Below are positions 24,763 to 34,519 of a stretch of DNA of 64,000 nucleotides, in pieces; the first letter of the stretch is position 1; every line of letters begins with the position of its first letter. The position numbers and the translations under genes are program-made. The stretch is from positions 1-64,000 of IMG/VR virus record IMGVR_UViG_3300005265_000433. One strand, given 5' to 3'. This DNA is from a virus. The notes below the pieces were generated by a model. It did no database searches. It was not told the origin of the DNA and was given only the letters and a program-made list of their open reading frames with translations.

Positions 24763-25968
24763 ATGAATGAAGCATCAGATTATGAAGTGATGCATTTTGC
24801 AATGACTGGCCAATTTCCTGATGAAAAATATAATTCTGTTAGTGAAGCTATTTTAATTGAAGAAATTAAAAATGATTTAATTGGAAATTCATTTGAATTA
24901 TGTGAATCATTAGGGGAGGATAAATTTGAAAACTTAGTTGAATCATTGGTTCCGTTGAGTGATTATGGTCTTTCTTCATCACAAAGTATTTTAGAGTATT
25001 TAATTAATACCAATCTTATTACAGATTTAATTAGTGAAGGTGCAAAAGAAAAATTAGCAGCTATTCATGCGGAAAAAAAACGTAAACGTGATGCATCTAA
25101 TGCTAATGCAAGAGTGAATAGAGATAGATTGCATACAGCGAAAGGTAATCCAGATGCAAACGAGTTTGTTTCAGCCAATGCTGATGTGGAAAAACGTGCT
25201 AAAAAGGATCAAGATGAATTAGCTGGATATAAAAAAGATCGTCAATTGAGGAGTGATACTAGTTCTTTGGAAGACAATAATATTAATGCTAAAACTTATG
25301 CTAAAACTCAAGCTGCTATGGGTGTACATAAAGCAAAAGAAGGTGCTAAAAATCTAGGTGCAAAACTCAAAAAAGCAGTAACTCCACTAAAACAGACAAA
25401 GTTGGGTGCTGGTGTAGAAGATGATAAAGTTGGTGTTGGAACTCAACTAAAAACTCAAGCTCAGTTAAAAGCAGCCAAAGCAAAAAAAGCAATTACAGAT
25501 AAGATCAATAAGTATAGAAATCATAAAGAAAGTCCCATGGGTGCTGGTGTAGAAGATGATAAAGTTGGTGTTGGAACTCAAATTAAAACCAAAGGACTAA
25601 TGGCTGCCCACACAGCAAAACAACAAGCCATCAAAGCAGCTAATTCTGCATCTGAGGCTGCTGGTAAAGCTGCGCAATTTGTTAAATCTAATGCAAAACC
25701 TATTGGTGGTGCTGTATTAGCTGCTGCTTTATTATATGGTGGCTATAAAACTTTTAAAAGATTTTTTAGTAAAGCAGCAAAAGCTTGTTCAAATAAATCT
25801 GGAGCAGAAAAAACAGCTTGTATGGTTGCTTTTAAAAAGAATGCAGTTAAGGCACAGATTGCAGACTTACGTAGAAGTTTGTCTGGTTGCAAGAATACTT
25901 CAAATCCCCAGAAATGTCAATCAACTATTCAAGCTAAAATATCTAAACTGCAAGCAAAAGCTGCTTAG
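24763..25968 (+). CDS. Tail-region paralogue, copy 3 of 4, 5' truncated
   Basis: Homology to the family starts at about 24694 (frame +1 to copy 2), with LSSADGLTEDEKSSL and DYEVMHFAMTGQFPDEKYN, but no canonical start lies there; the first in-frame ATG is 24763, giving 401 residues. An ATT at 24700 lies five bases after AGGGGG and could serve, or ribosomes may shift +1 on the G-run. The long middle region is Ala/Lys-rich, helical, and contains a duplicated GAGVEDDKVGVGTQ segment. The C-terminal module is complete (YGGYKTFKRFFSKAAKACS ... CKNTSNPQKCQ). Whether this copy is expressed is uncertain. Confidence 0.6.
   Translation: MNEASDYEVMHFAMTGQFPDEKYNSVSEAILIEEIKNDLIGNSFELCESLGEDKFENLVESLVPLSDYGLSSSQSILEYLINTNLITDLISEGAKEKLAAIHAEKKRKRDASNANARVNRDRLHTAKGNPDANEFVSANADVEKRAKKDQDELAGYKKDRQLRSDTSSLEDNNINAKTYAKTQAAMGVHKAKEGAKNLGAKLKKAVTPLKQTKLGAGVEDDKVGVGTQLKTQAQLKAAKAKKAITDKINKYRNHKESPMGAGVEDDKVGVGTQIKTKGLMAAHTAKQQAIKAANSASEAAGKAAQFVKSNAKPIGGAVLAAALLYGGYKTFKRFFSKAAKACSNKSGAEKTACMVAFKKNAVKAQIADLRRSLSGCKNTSNPQKCQSTIQAKISKLQAKAA
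25404..25446 (+). repeat. 43-base exact direct repeat inside copy 3, first unit
   Basis: Identical to 25539-25581; encodes GAGVEDDKVGVGTQ. The unit spacing is 135 bases, so the duplication keeps the reading frame. Confidence 0.85.
25539..25581 (+). repeat. 43-base exact direct repeat inside copy 3, second unit
   Basis: Second unit of the repeat at 25404-25446, in the same frame. Confidence 0.85.
25782..25874 (+). repeat. 93-base exact repeat, second copy
   Basis: Identical to 24578-24670; offset 1204 bases. Long enough to recombine, which would delete copy 3. Confidence 0.9.
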
Positions 25969-26023
25969 ATTTAAGAACTATGAAATCATATTTATGATGG
26001 ATAAATATTGAGGATATGATAAT

Positions 26024-27214
26024 ATGCAAAAATCAATTGTTAATAGTATAGCATTTTTTAGTTGTTTAAGAGAATTTGCTAGTTTATCAAATCCAAAACA
26101 TAAAAAATATATAACAGAGAATGCAACAGATTATGAAGTTATATATTTTGCCGCAACTGGAAACTTTCCAAAAGAAAAATATAATAGAATAAATGAAAAT
26201 TTTTTAGTTGAAGTTGTAAGAAGGCAACTTAAAACTGAAGAGTTGAAAGAAATGGATGAATTGGTTAAAACTCTCCAGCCATTGAGTGAAAGTGGTATGT
26301 CATCTAATCCTACCATTTTATCATATTTAATGGAAACTTCATTAAATGATAAAATAAGTAAAATAAATAAACTATATTATAGTGGCGGAAAAGATGTAGA
26401 TAACCGAGATTTAAAAAATTTAAAATATGATGCTAATGAGTATAAGAATAAAATGCTTGGTAATACAAGTGAAAAGTTAAGAAAACGAAAAATAAAATTA
26501 CAAGCAATGAAAACTAAAATTGAACAAGATGCAATTGATGGCAACTTAAAAAATTATGATAAAGATAAGGCTGAATTTATTAAACTTGGAACACAATATA
26601 ATAAAGATGCTAAAAAATATGATCGTAAAAAAGAAGATATAGTCGATCGAGTTGGAACCAGATTAAATATTAATAAAGATGATTATGGTTCATACGCTAA
26701 AGGTCAAGCAGACACTGAAGCAAAACCGAGTAAAAATTCATTATATAATAAAAAAGAATCTAAACACTCAAATATAATGAAGAGCACAGAGGGAACACCA
26801 AATGTAACACAGACTCAAAAAAAGACAATGCCAAAAGAAACACCAATTACAAAGAATAATAAACCAACTGTTCCACATGACGAGATAACTAAACCTAAAA
26901 GTGTTAATAATTTATTACAAACAATTAAAAGTAATCCTGCTAAAACATTTTATGGTGCTATGATAGGTGCAGGTATTCTTTATGGTGGATATAAAATATA
27001 TCAGCGTTTTCTAAGCAAAGCAGCAAGAGCTTGTTCTAATAAATCTGGAGAAGAAAAAACTGCTTGTATTGCACAATATAGAAATAATGCAATTAAAGCT
27101 CAAATAATGGAACTTAAAAAAGGTTTGAGTGTATGTGCAAAGACTAACAATCCAGCTAAATGTAAAGCTACAATTGAAGATAAAATTAAAAAACTACAAA
27201 ATAAGCTGGGATAA
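26024..27214 (+). CDS. Tail-region paralogue, copy 4 of 4
   Basis: A 396-residue complete copy. It starts with IAFFSCLREFASLS and DYEVIYFAATGNFPKEKYN, then LQPLSESGMSSNP; the middle (about 125-300) is a long Lys-rich, probably coiled-coil region unrelated to the other copies; the end has LYGGYKIYQRFLSKAARACS and two further cysteines in VCAKTNNPAKCK. The conserved ends with divergent middles suggest an adaptor whose two terminal domains make fixed contacts. GAGGA lies before the ATG. Confidence 0.7.
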   Translation: MQKSIVNSIAFFSCLREFASLSNPKHKKYITENATDYEVIYFAATGNFPKEKYNRINENFLVEVVRRQLKTEELKEMDELVKTLQPLSESGMSSNPTILSYLMETSLNDKISKINKLYYSGGKDVDNRDLKNLKYDANEYKNKMLGNTSEKLRKRKIKLQAMKTKIEQDAIDGNLKNYDKDKAEFIKLGTQYNKDAKKYDRKKEDIVDRVGTRLNINKDDYGSYAKGQADTEAKPSKNSLYNKKESKHSNIMKSTEGTPNVTQTQKKTMPKETPITKNNKPTVPHDEITKPKSVNNLLQTIKSNPAKTFYGAMIGAGILYGGYKIYQRFLSKAARACSNKSGEEKTACIAQYRNNAIKAQIMELKKGLSVCAKTNNPAKCKATIEDKIKKLQNKLG

Positions 27215-27315
27215 CTTTTCTATAGTAGAAAAGTGTTCAACGAAAGATATAACTACTGTTAAAGGATATCATTAATTTAAAATTGATTATAAGAAATTCG
27301 GTTTTTCCGAATTTC
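27215..27315 (+). terminator. Two hairpins in the gap before the gp26-like gene
   Basis: CTTTTCTA/TAGAAAAG at 27215-27233 follows the stop of copy 4 directly, and GAAATTCGG-TTTTT-CCGAATTTC is at 27293-27315. Neither has a clear T-run. They could separate the paralogue transcript from the baseplate genes. Confidence 0.4.
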
Positions 27316-27366
27316 ATGGAAATAAAAACAAATATAGTTAACTGAAATCATTAAAGGAGATCAATC

Positions 27367-28155
27367 ATGTTTACAGGTTTTACGCAAAAATTTCCAGAGT
27401 ATGAGGTTATTACACCACAAACAAATCTATCTTTTACTTTAAGAACTTTAACTGTTCAGGAAGAAGAAAGAAGATTAAAAGGTAGTTTTGTCACACCCCA
27501 AAAAATAATTGATCATTTGAATAGAGGTATATTTGATGCACTTATTCAAAAACCAGAATCAATTACAGATTATAAATCATTTCTAAATTCAGTCACAACC
27601 AAAGATAGAGACGCTTTATTATATGGATTATTTCATATAACATATGAAGAAATTAGAAATTATGATGTTACGTGTTCTAAATGTGGGCATGTACATGCAG
27701 TAACAGTTAAAGCAAGTGAAACATTCAGTATGAACCCATATCCAAAGGAAAATATTTTAAAACAAGAAAAACTTATAAAATTAAAACAAATGAAAGATGT
27801 ATCTGTTGTTTTAAAACAACCAACACTTGCTGATGAAAATGAAATATTATCTCAATTTGCAGGTAGTGCTGAATTTTCAACAGAATTGGTATCTGAAACA
27901 TTATTTATAAAACGTTTTGAACAAAACGTTGAAGAAATAGTTGAACCTGTTATTATAGATAATAGACATGATATTATTGAAGGTTATCAATCATTACCAG
28001 CAAGGGATAAACGTCTCATTATTAAAGAATATAAAAAATCATTTGGTAAATATTGTTCAACTTTAAAAATGAGGGCTCATTGCCCAGCATGTGGTGCGCA
28101 GGAGGTGATCGACATTGACCTTGTCGATAATTTCTTTCGCTCACTATATGAGTGA
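27367..28155 (+). CDS. Baseplate hub assembly protein-like (T4 gp26-type), zinc-binding
   Basis: A 262-residue protein with zinc-ribbon pairs CSKCG (about residue 102) and CPACG (about residue 239), together a four-cysteine site, and the ending LVDNFFRSLYE. The order 'hub assembly protein, tiny protein, gp25, wedge protein, gp6' is typical for T4-like and jumbo contractile phages, in which a zinc-containing gp26-like protein occupies this place. The role as an assembly factor is inferred from synteny and cysteine pattern. GGAGATCAATC precedes the ATG. Confidence 0.6.
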   Translation: MFTGFTQKFPEYEVITPQTNLSFTLRTLTVQEEERRLKGSFVTPQKIIDHLNRGIFDALIQKPESITDYKSFLNSVTTKDRDALLYGLFHITYEEIRNYDVTCSKCGHVHAVTVKASETFSMNPYPKENILKQEKLIKLKQMKDVSVVLKQPTLADENEILSQFAGSAEFSTELVSETLFIKRFEQNVEEIVEPVIIDNRHDIIEGYQSLPARDKRLIIKEYKKSFGKYCSTLKMRAHCPACGAQEVIDIDLVDNFFRSLYE

Positions 28156-28336
28156 TAAAGGTGTCGAGTCATATAGAAAAATTTTAAAAGAAAATGTATA
28201 TACATGTATGGAATGGAGTCACCAGTCATATGAAGAAGTAATGAATATGCCAGTTCAAAAACTAACAGATTATTTAACATGGAAAACAAATTTAGAAGAA
28301 AGTAAACGTAAAATGTTAGAGGAGCAAAAGATATAA
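28148..28336 (+). CDS. Small hypothetical protein between gp26-like and gp25-like genes
   Basis: A 62-residue helical protein (MSDKGVESYRKILKEN...). Its ATG lies inside the end of the previous gene (overlap of eight bases), so it is probably translated by coupling; a longer reading from a non-ATG start is less likely. The stop abuts the ATG of the gp25-like gene. Comparable tiny genes lie here in related phages, possibly chaperones; unproven. Confidence 0.65.
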   Translation: MSDKGVESYRKILKENVYTCMEWSHQSYEEVMNMPVQKLTDYLTWKTNLEESKRKMLEEQKI

Positions 28337-28759
28337 ATGGCAAGTAATTTAAAAAAATTCAATAGAAATGTTTTAGGAGCATCAAATAAAATATTTGATT
28401 ATATGCCCGATATATCTCCTTCTGGTGATGTTAAAAGATTAAGTGAAATAGATGTAATTATTAATTCTTGGAAAAATATTTTATTAACACCAGTTGGTTC
28501 ATATGATCACAACCCAGAATATGGAAGTATATTATATCAACTACTATTTGAACCAGCTGATAATATAACTATTGATAAAATAAAAACAGAGTTAGAAAGT
28601 AAATTGATGTTATATGATGATCGAGCTAAAATTATGTCAACTGATGTAAAATATATATCTTCAAATAAAAAAGGTTTTAATATTGACATTGATGTTTTAT
28701 ATAAAGGCAATCAAAAAAATATGAGTGTTTCTATAACAGAAGAAGGTATGGTAAAATGA
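28337..28759 (+). CDS. Baseplate wedge protein gp25-like
   Basis: A 140-residue protein of the gp25/lysozyme-like family that joins the baseplate wedge to the sheath. It has the family core: ILLTPVGSYDHNPEYGSILY, then LLFEPAD, and 'YDDRAKIM' with a following pair of strands. Length is near T4 gp25 (132). The name 'lysozyme-like' is historical and no enzymatic residues are claimed. Its end overlaps the next start (ATGA). Confidence 0.9.
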   Translation: MASNLKKFNRNVLGASNKIFDYMPDISPSGDVKRLSEIDVIINSWKNILLTPVGSYDHNPEYGSILYQLLFEPADNITIDKIKTELESKLMLYDDRAKIMSTDVKYISSNKKGFNIDIDVLYKGNQKNMSVSITEEGMVK

Positions 28760-29412
28760 TAAGATCTCAGTTATGGACACGATTATATGATTATATTGAA
28801 GAATATCAATATTTAGTTTATGAATATTATAGTAAAGATGCAATTGCTTTTCTTGTTACATATTATCATTTAAATAAAGATGAAACAGTTTGGGATGATA
28901 CTGATTTATTTGGAGGGTATTACGAAAAAATTGGTGATTTAACTGGAGTTAAATGGGATAAGATATTATTATTACCTATTTTCTTTATTGAAGATGTCAT
29001 GACAAATTTTGATGCAACTGTTGAAAGTGGTCAAATAAAATTGAATGAAACTTCTATTGTAATACCATCAGAATATGGTTTTACTCCTTATCCAAATGAT
29101 ATTATTAAGTTTGATCAACATTATCTTAGACCAGAATTAGATAATTATCCATTATTTTCTGTGACAGGTGTTGAAGTTGGGCCAAATACAGATAGGAGAT
29201 TTTGGAAATTAAAAATAGAAACTGAACAAAGCCGAACTACTGAAGAAGTAGATCAACAAGTGGTAGGTTTATATACATTTTTTGATTATGACAAAAAAAT
29301 ACATACTGTTGATGATGCTCTAATTATGACAACAATTTTAGAAAAAAATCAATTAATTGGCACTAAGTTGACAGAAAAGTTTGATCAACGTAGTGGTTTT
29401 TATTTTTTATAA
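28756..29412 (+). CDS. Baseplate wedge-region structural protein
   Basis: A 218-residue protein between the gp25-like and gp6-like genes, overlapping the former by four bases. It is acidic and aromatic-rich (YYHLNKDETVWDDTDLFGGYYEKIG) with beta-rich C-terminal half. The position matches that of small wedge proteins such as gp53 in other contractile phages, but I cannot see the gp53 LysM domain. Structural role likely, identity open. Confidence 0.6.
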   Translation: MIRSQLWTRLYDYIEEYQYLVYEYYSKDAIAFLVTYYHLNKDETVWDDTDLFGGYYEKIGDLTGVKWDKILLLPIFFIEDVMTNFDATVESGQIKLNETSIVIPSEYGFTPYPNDIIKFDQHYLRPELDNYPLFSVTGVEVGPNTDRRFWKLKIETEQSRTTEEVDQQVVGLYTFFDYDKKIHTVDDALIMTTILEKNQLIGTKLTEKFDQRSGFYFL

Positions 29413-29421
29413 GGTATTAAT

Positions 29422-31911
29422 ATGGCTGATTTAGATTCCCAAATTTATCTATCGAGAGATGAAATAAGAAATCAAATAATCTCATATATGCAAGAATACT
29501 TAGAGCTTGAAAATGTTGATTTAACTAATTCTTCATTTTTATCATTTATAGTTAATATTATTTCAACATTAACATCTAATTTAATGTTTTATCAATCATC
29601 TATCTATAAAGAATTTTTCCTAACTAGAGCACAATTACCAGAATCAATTTTAAATTTGGCTGCTTTTTTAGGTTATAATCCAGCATCTGCACAATATTCA
29701 GAAGTTGATGTTATGCTATCTATCCCTCTTACATTTGAAGATCCACTGGTTGAAATTATAATGCCAGAGCATTTTTCATTTCATACTAAAGATAATATTA
29801 ATTTTTTAACTACATATATAACAAAACTAACAATCACTAATAATAACAGTGTTCGAATTCAAATTACTGAAAATGAAGGTACAATTGATATACCAGTTCA
29901 TATAGATACTCCATCTAATACTTTTAATTTTTTATTACCTCTTAAACAATATGAATTAACAAAACAAGAATTCCAAATACCTGAAGATACCCCACTTTAT
30001 CAATTTATTTATATTGATGTTCCTTTTGAAAATCAAATTTCATCAATGATAGTAAAAGTTGTAGCACCAGGTAATGAAGATGATAATTTTGAAATATATA
30101 CAAAATATGATTCCGTTTATTTGATGGGTTCTGATGATAAAGGTTACGTTGCTAGAAGATCTGAATATGGATATAGATTATATTTTGGTAATGGTATAAT
30201 GGGTAAACAACCTGAGCCTGGTAGTAAAATATTAGTTGATGGTTTTATAACTAGGGGGAGTGAAGGTAATATTATAAGTGCTTCTATTAATAGAGGGGAA
30301 CAGATATATATTACTACCCAAAGTGGTCAAACTGAAATAGTTAATTATGATGTTACAAATCCATCTCCAGCTATAAATGGTCTTGATGAAGAAGAAATCG
30401 AAGATACTAGAGGGAATGCAATTGATAATTTAACAACTTTACATAGATTGGTTTCAGAAGAAGATTATAAAAAATTAAATATTGTTGCTACTGGATCTCC
30501 TTTGGCTGAAAACTCAATGCCTGTTTTAAAACGTTCTGATGTAAAAACTAATGAAATTCAAGTATTTACAACATTCAATTATATAAATGAAATAGTACCC
30601 GCTAGAAATGCTGCAATTATAATACCTGGTACACAATTATATATACCACGTGGTTCAATTATTCCCATTGATGGTGTAAATTTTATAACATTATTTGATA
30701 TGCATGTTGATAAATTAAATCAAGTAACCTATTATGAGTATATACTAAATAGTATCGAAATTTCACCTGTTTTTCAAGCTGGTTATAATTCAGGTTTTAG
30801 TTTATTTTCAAATAAAGTTAATGTATATCGAAATGGAGAAGAAGCAATATTTGAAATAACATATTCTTCTTTTGAAAATACACTTGATAAATTATCATGT
30901 ACTATGGAAATTAGTAATTTAGGTAGCCAAAGTTTAATGGTCCATGATGAAATTAATAAAACTTTCTCTTTAACTGTAGATGAATATACATCACTTCCAA
31001 ACGGTATTAATAGATATTATTTTACATTTAGACATGATGATTTAGGTTTAATTTCTCAGTATACAGTTGATTTGGCTTTTAGAAAAAGTTTAAAAGATAT
31101 GATGATGTCTAATACTTATACTGATTCAACAAGTACTATTATTTATGATATTCCAGTTATTGAAAAAGAATTTTATGATAATACAGATCAAAAAATATTT
31201 GAGTTGCAAATTTTACAAAAGATGTTAGATACTTTAGAATTTAAAACATATAAAATGTTAACAGATTTTGTTAATTTAAAATTTACCAATTCAACGGGTA
31301 TAATGAGAAATATGCTATTAAATAAGACCACTAGGCTATCCGTTATTGATTATGATATGTCAGCTATACCTATAGATATAACAGAGGGTGATAGGTATAT
31401 TATTAGTGGGGATGAATTATATGAATGGACTGGACGAAAAAATCAAATAGCTACTTGTACAGACGCAACAAATGTAACTTGGGTTTATTCCATTCCTGTA
31501 ATGGATGATATGGTATTTATAGAAAATGAAGGAAAAAATTTCATATTTACAGAAAGTGGATGGATTCCCGCTGAATTTACTATTCCTTTAGAAATAGAAC
31601 TAGATGTTCTAAAAAATTTAAATTATAATGGTTCAATGACTCAATTAATGGACAAAATTAAAGAAGCATTATATGATAAATTTAAAGATAGATTTGGAGC
31701 AAATATAGCAATTTATAGATCTGAAATAATAAGAGAAGTTCAAAATGTGGAAGGTGTGGACCATTGTAAATTAATAAAACCAGAAGCTAATATCTTTTTT
31801 AATTTTAATATTGATGATTTTACAGAACAAGAATTATTAGTATATACCCCAGAATATGTATTTTTCACAAAGGATAATATAAAAGTTCGAATATTAACTA
31901 GTGGTGTATGA
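29422..31911 (+). CDS. Baseplate wedge protein gp6-like (baseplate J family)
   Basis: An 829-residue protein. The N-terminal part (FLSFIVNIISTLTSNLMFYQ, 'EFFLTRAQLPESILNLAAFLGY') is the helical domain that begins gp6 of T4. The centre has GYRLYFGNGIMGKQPEPGSK and a 'GSEGN' turn, the conserved baseplate J core. gp6 dimers form the continuous ring of the baseplate inner wedge. At 829 residues it is longer than T4 gp6 (660), mainly through an insertion after residue 440. Confidence 0.85.
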   Translation: MADLDSQIYLSRDEIRNQIISYMQEYLELENVDLTNSSFLSFIVNIISTLTSNLMFYQSSIYKEFFLTRAQLPESILNLAAFLGYNPASAQYSEVDVMLSIPLTFEDPLVEIIMPEHFSFHTKDNINFLTTYITKLTITNNNSVRIQITENEGTIDIPVHIDTPSNTFNFLLPLKQYELTKQEFQIPEDTPLYQFIYIDVPFENQISSMIVKVVAPGNEDDNFEIYTKYDSVYLMGSDDKGYVARRSEYGYRLYFGNGIMGKQPEPGSKILVDGFITRGSEGNIISASINRGEQIYITTQSGQTEIVNYDVTNPSPAINGLDEEEIEDTRGNAIDNLTTLHRLVSEEDYKKLNIVATGSPLAENSMPVLKRSDVKTNEIQVFTTFNYINEIVPARNAAIIIPGTQLYIPRGSIIPIDGVNFITLFDMHVDKLNQVTYYEYILNSIEISPVFQAGYNSGFSLFSNKVNVYRNGEEAIFEITYSSFENTLDKLSCTMEISNLGSQSLMVHDEINKTFSLTVDEYTSLPNGINRYYFTFRHDDLGLISQYTVDLAFRKSLKDMMMSNTYTDSTSTIIYDIPVIEKEFYDNTDQKIFELQILQKMLDTLEFKTYKMLTDFVNLKFTNSTGIMRNMLLNKTTRLSVIDYDMSAIPIDITEGDRYIISGDELYEWTGRKNQIATCTDATNVTWVYSIPVMDDMVFIENEGKNFIFTESGWIPAEFTIPLEIELDVLKNLNYNGSMTQLMDKIKEALYDKFKDRFGANIAIYRSEIIREVQNVEGVDHCKLIKPEANIFFNFNIDDFTEQELLVYTPEYVFFTKDNIKVRILTSGV

Positions 31912-33014
31912 TGAAAGAATTAATAAACAATAGAATGAGTTTAACAAGTATAAAACGAGTATTGACTATAACATCTATTAATGAAATAAATAATATATCT
32001 CAGCCTTGTTACTCTCCACAATTAAAAAAACATTATTTTGAATTATTAAGATATGCAAATATAACGGATAAACAAGTAAGTATTGCTGTTAAAAATTATT
32101 GGAAAAATACTAAAGCTAAAACATGGAATTTAGAAAATGATAATTGCACCAATCTATTAATTTTATTCATGCATTTATTCCTTCAAAAGAGAGATATTCA
32201 AGCTTTCAAATCAGCTATGTTATATCATATGGTTAGACAATATTCTAATGTTTTTCATCATTATTTACCTCAATACTGTAATGAAAATGTATTTAGATAT
32301 ACATTAGATAATTTAACAAAAACTCACATATTTTATATTAAAGAAACTATTGGTTCCGCTGTGTTTTATTTATCTGAATCAGTTGTAAAAAGATATCAGA
32401 AAATATTAACAGAATATAAAGATCCTATGCAAGTATCACTATTTATAAGAGAAAGTAGGCATCGATTAGCTCAAAGTTTTAGAAGCTTTGCAAATTCATA
32501 TTATAAAAATGACGAAGCTGGAAAAGGAATAAAACAAACTGATGAATATGAGGATGTTGAAGATAAACTTAGGTCATCAAAATTAATTGATGATTTAGTA
32601 AATAAAATAACTGTTTATCGAATATTTGATAGAAAAGCTTTTGATGTGTCAAGAAAATTTAACAAAACTGATGTTACTATAAGTAAAAAATTAATTAGTG
32701 CTTTGATGGATCCAAAATATAAAGATGACTTAAAACTTTGCTATGAATTATTCATAAAAAATTTACCAGATGAAGTTAGCGCAATATGTAGCACAAAATT
32801 TTTTAAGATATTGAAAAAACTTCTATCATTAAAAACGTCCAAGACAGATATTTATTTTAAAAAACAATGTCAAATTTTGTTAAATAAATTATTTAATAAA
32901 ATTAAAATGGAAAAAGATTATAGTAAATATTCGGAGCAAACAAAATTTAATTATTTAAATTTTTTAACAATGTATTTTATGTTAATATTAAGATTTAATA
33001 TATGTCAAAATTAA
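31908..33014 (+). CDS. Conserved tail-region protein, function unknown
   Basis: A 368-residue basic, mostly helical protein that overlaps the gp6-like gene by four bases. The block with KSAMLYHMVRQYSNVFHHYL and then a 'YTLDNLTKTHIF' stretch, followed by RESRHRLAQSFRSFANSYY, resembles proteins encoded beside baseplate wedge genes of other large phages. No enzyme motif. The 3' end overlaps that of the converging gene at 33011 by four bases, with no terminator visible. Confidence 0.6.
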   Translation: MMKELINNRMSLTSIKRVLTITSINEINNISQPCYSPQLKKHYFELLRYANITDKQVSIAVKNYWKNTKAKTWNLENDNCTNLLILFMHLFLQKRDIQAFKSAMLYHMVRQYSNVFHHYLPQYCNENVFRYTLDNLTKTHIFYIKETIGSAVFYLSESVVKRYQKILTEYKDPMQVSLFIRESRHRLAQSFRSFANSYYKNDEAGKGIKQTDEYEDVEDKLRSSKLIDDLVNKITVYRIFDRKAFDVSRKFNKTDVTISKKLISALMDPKYKDDLKLCYELFIKNLPDEVSAICSTKFFKILKKLLSLKTSKTDIYFKKQCQILLNKLFNKIKMEKDYSKYSEQTKFNYLNFLTMYFMLILRFNICQN

Positions 33015-34519
33015 ATATTTAATATTTCAGGTTCAATATCTTGTGTAGCTTTCTTTAATTTTTCGCTCTCACCTAAAATAAATTTAGCTTTTTCAATTTG
33101 AGCAGGATAATCAACTTTTTGTTCAAATTGATAAATACTTTCCTCAACGTTATATATTGAAGATATAATATTTTCTTTATCAAATGATTTTACATTTCCC
33201 ACAATTCTTGTTGCATCATCAAAGATAGCTACATATTCTTTTACTTTATTAACTGCACTACTAATTGTAGATGCGGGACTTCTAACAGCATCTTTTGCAG
33301 CTTTAACAACACCGGATGCAAAACTTTTAAAAGAAGCCACTTGATTTACATTTTGATTCAACTGACCTGTTATTATATCACTATTCGGTGGTATTCTTGT
33401 TGATAAGGGTGGTTCTGTAGTAGTTGTGGTGGTAGATGTAGCTGATGGTGCTGTTTCTGTTTGTTGACTTGGCGGTATTACAGAATTATCAACATCTTCA
33501 GATTCTCTAGGTATTTTTTTAAGTTGTTTTTCTCCACCTAGTGCATCTAAATAATTTTTTAATGTTGGTCTTGGTTCAGAACCTTGAAAAGCTTCACCAT
33601 TTATCATTGTTCCAAATAAGCTAGAAAATTCCATTCTAACATCAACAATATTTAAACGTTGATTCCAAGAAATTGATTGTTGATCTCCGCCTTTAATAAC
33701 TGTAATATTAGTTACACAACATGGATTTAAATAATAAATACCTGGGCATGAAATTTTAGCAAAAAATGGCCAATTATATAAAAAATCATTAGTTGAGCCT
33801 TGTTCAAATACTCTAGGTATTCCTAATGTTAATAAAACTGCTAATGGCCCAATAATATATTTTTTAGTTGATTGATAACTAGCTGGATTTGGATTAAATA
33901 GTCTAACTGTCATTGTATAGGATGGAGTAAATGAACTACCTTTCCATACAGATGGGAAATCTAGTCTTCCACCAGCTAATGTTGCACTAGCACCTTTAGC
34001 AATGTTAGCTAAAAAACCTCCCTCTTGGGCCATATCATTTAAAGTATTATTAATATTTTTAGAGACATCTGCGCCCTGACCAAATACCCCTGACATAACA
34101 TCATGACCCTTTTTACTGGCAAAATTACTAAAATTAGAGAAAACTTTTTCTGCCATCTTAATTGAATTACCAGCTCCTGACATTTGAGCTAACTGACCTA
34201 ATCCTCCACTCCCAACCATATTTATATTTTCTAAAAATGAATCACCATACTCATTTGAAAAAGAATCACTTGGAAAATTATCAGCAAGAAATGCAACTTC
34301 AACACCATGTGGATTATTATAATTAAATCCAAGGGCATTAACTAATTTTTTAAATTTAGTTGTTGCATCGTTAACTGTAAAAACAGCTGATGATAAATTT
34401 AAGTGGGGTTCACAAGGTAAAATTACAGCTTGAGGTAAGCTATTATACATTGGATTATCTCTGGATGTATTACTACCTGGTGGCATCCCTATTATTCTTG
34501 GTACGTCAATTAAACCCAT
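33011..34519 (-). CDS. Tail/baseplate structural protein
   Basis: A 502-residue protein. The middle (residues about 190-310) has FPSVWKGSSFTPSYTMTVRL, 'FNPNPASY', a hydrophobic GPLAVLLTLGIPR, and PGIYYLNPCCVTNITVIKGG; this arrangement is found in virion proteins next to tape-measure genes in several large myoviruses. The C-terminal 180 residues have a Thr-rich linker and a helical tail. The start directly abuts the tape-measure stop, with GGAGATG upstream. Probably a hub or tail-tube-end component. Confidence 0.6.
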   Translation of the reverse strand: MGLIDVPRIIGMPPGSNTSRDNPMYNSLPQAVILPCEPHLNLSSAVFTVNDATTKFKKLVNALGFNYNNPHGVEVAFLADNFPSDSFSNEYGDSFLENINMVGSGGLGQLAQMSGAGNSIKMAEKVFSNFSNFASKKGHDVMSGVFGQGADVSKNINNTLNDMAQEGGFLANIAKGASATLAGGRLDFPSVWKGSSFTPSYTMTVRLFNPNPASYQSTKKYIIGPLAVLLTLGIPRVFEQGSTNDFLYNWPFFAKISCPGIYYLNPCCVTNITVIKGGDQQSISWNQRLNIVDVRMEFSSLFGTMINGEAFQGSEPRPTLKNYLDALGGEKQLKKIPRESEDVDNSVIPPSQQTETAPSATSTTTTTTEPPLSTRIPPNSDIITGQLNQNVNQVASFKSFASGVVKAAKDAVRSPASTISSAVNKVKEYVAIFDDATRIVGNVKSFDKENIISSIYNVEESIYQFEQKVDYPAQIEKAKFILGESEKLKKATQDIEPEILNI

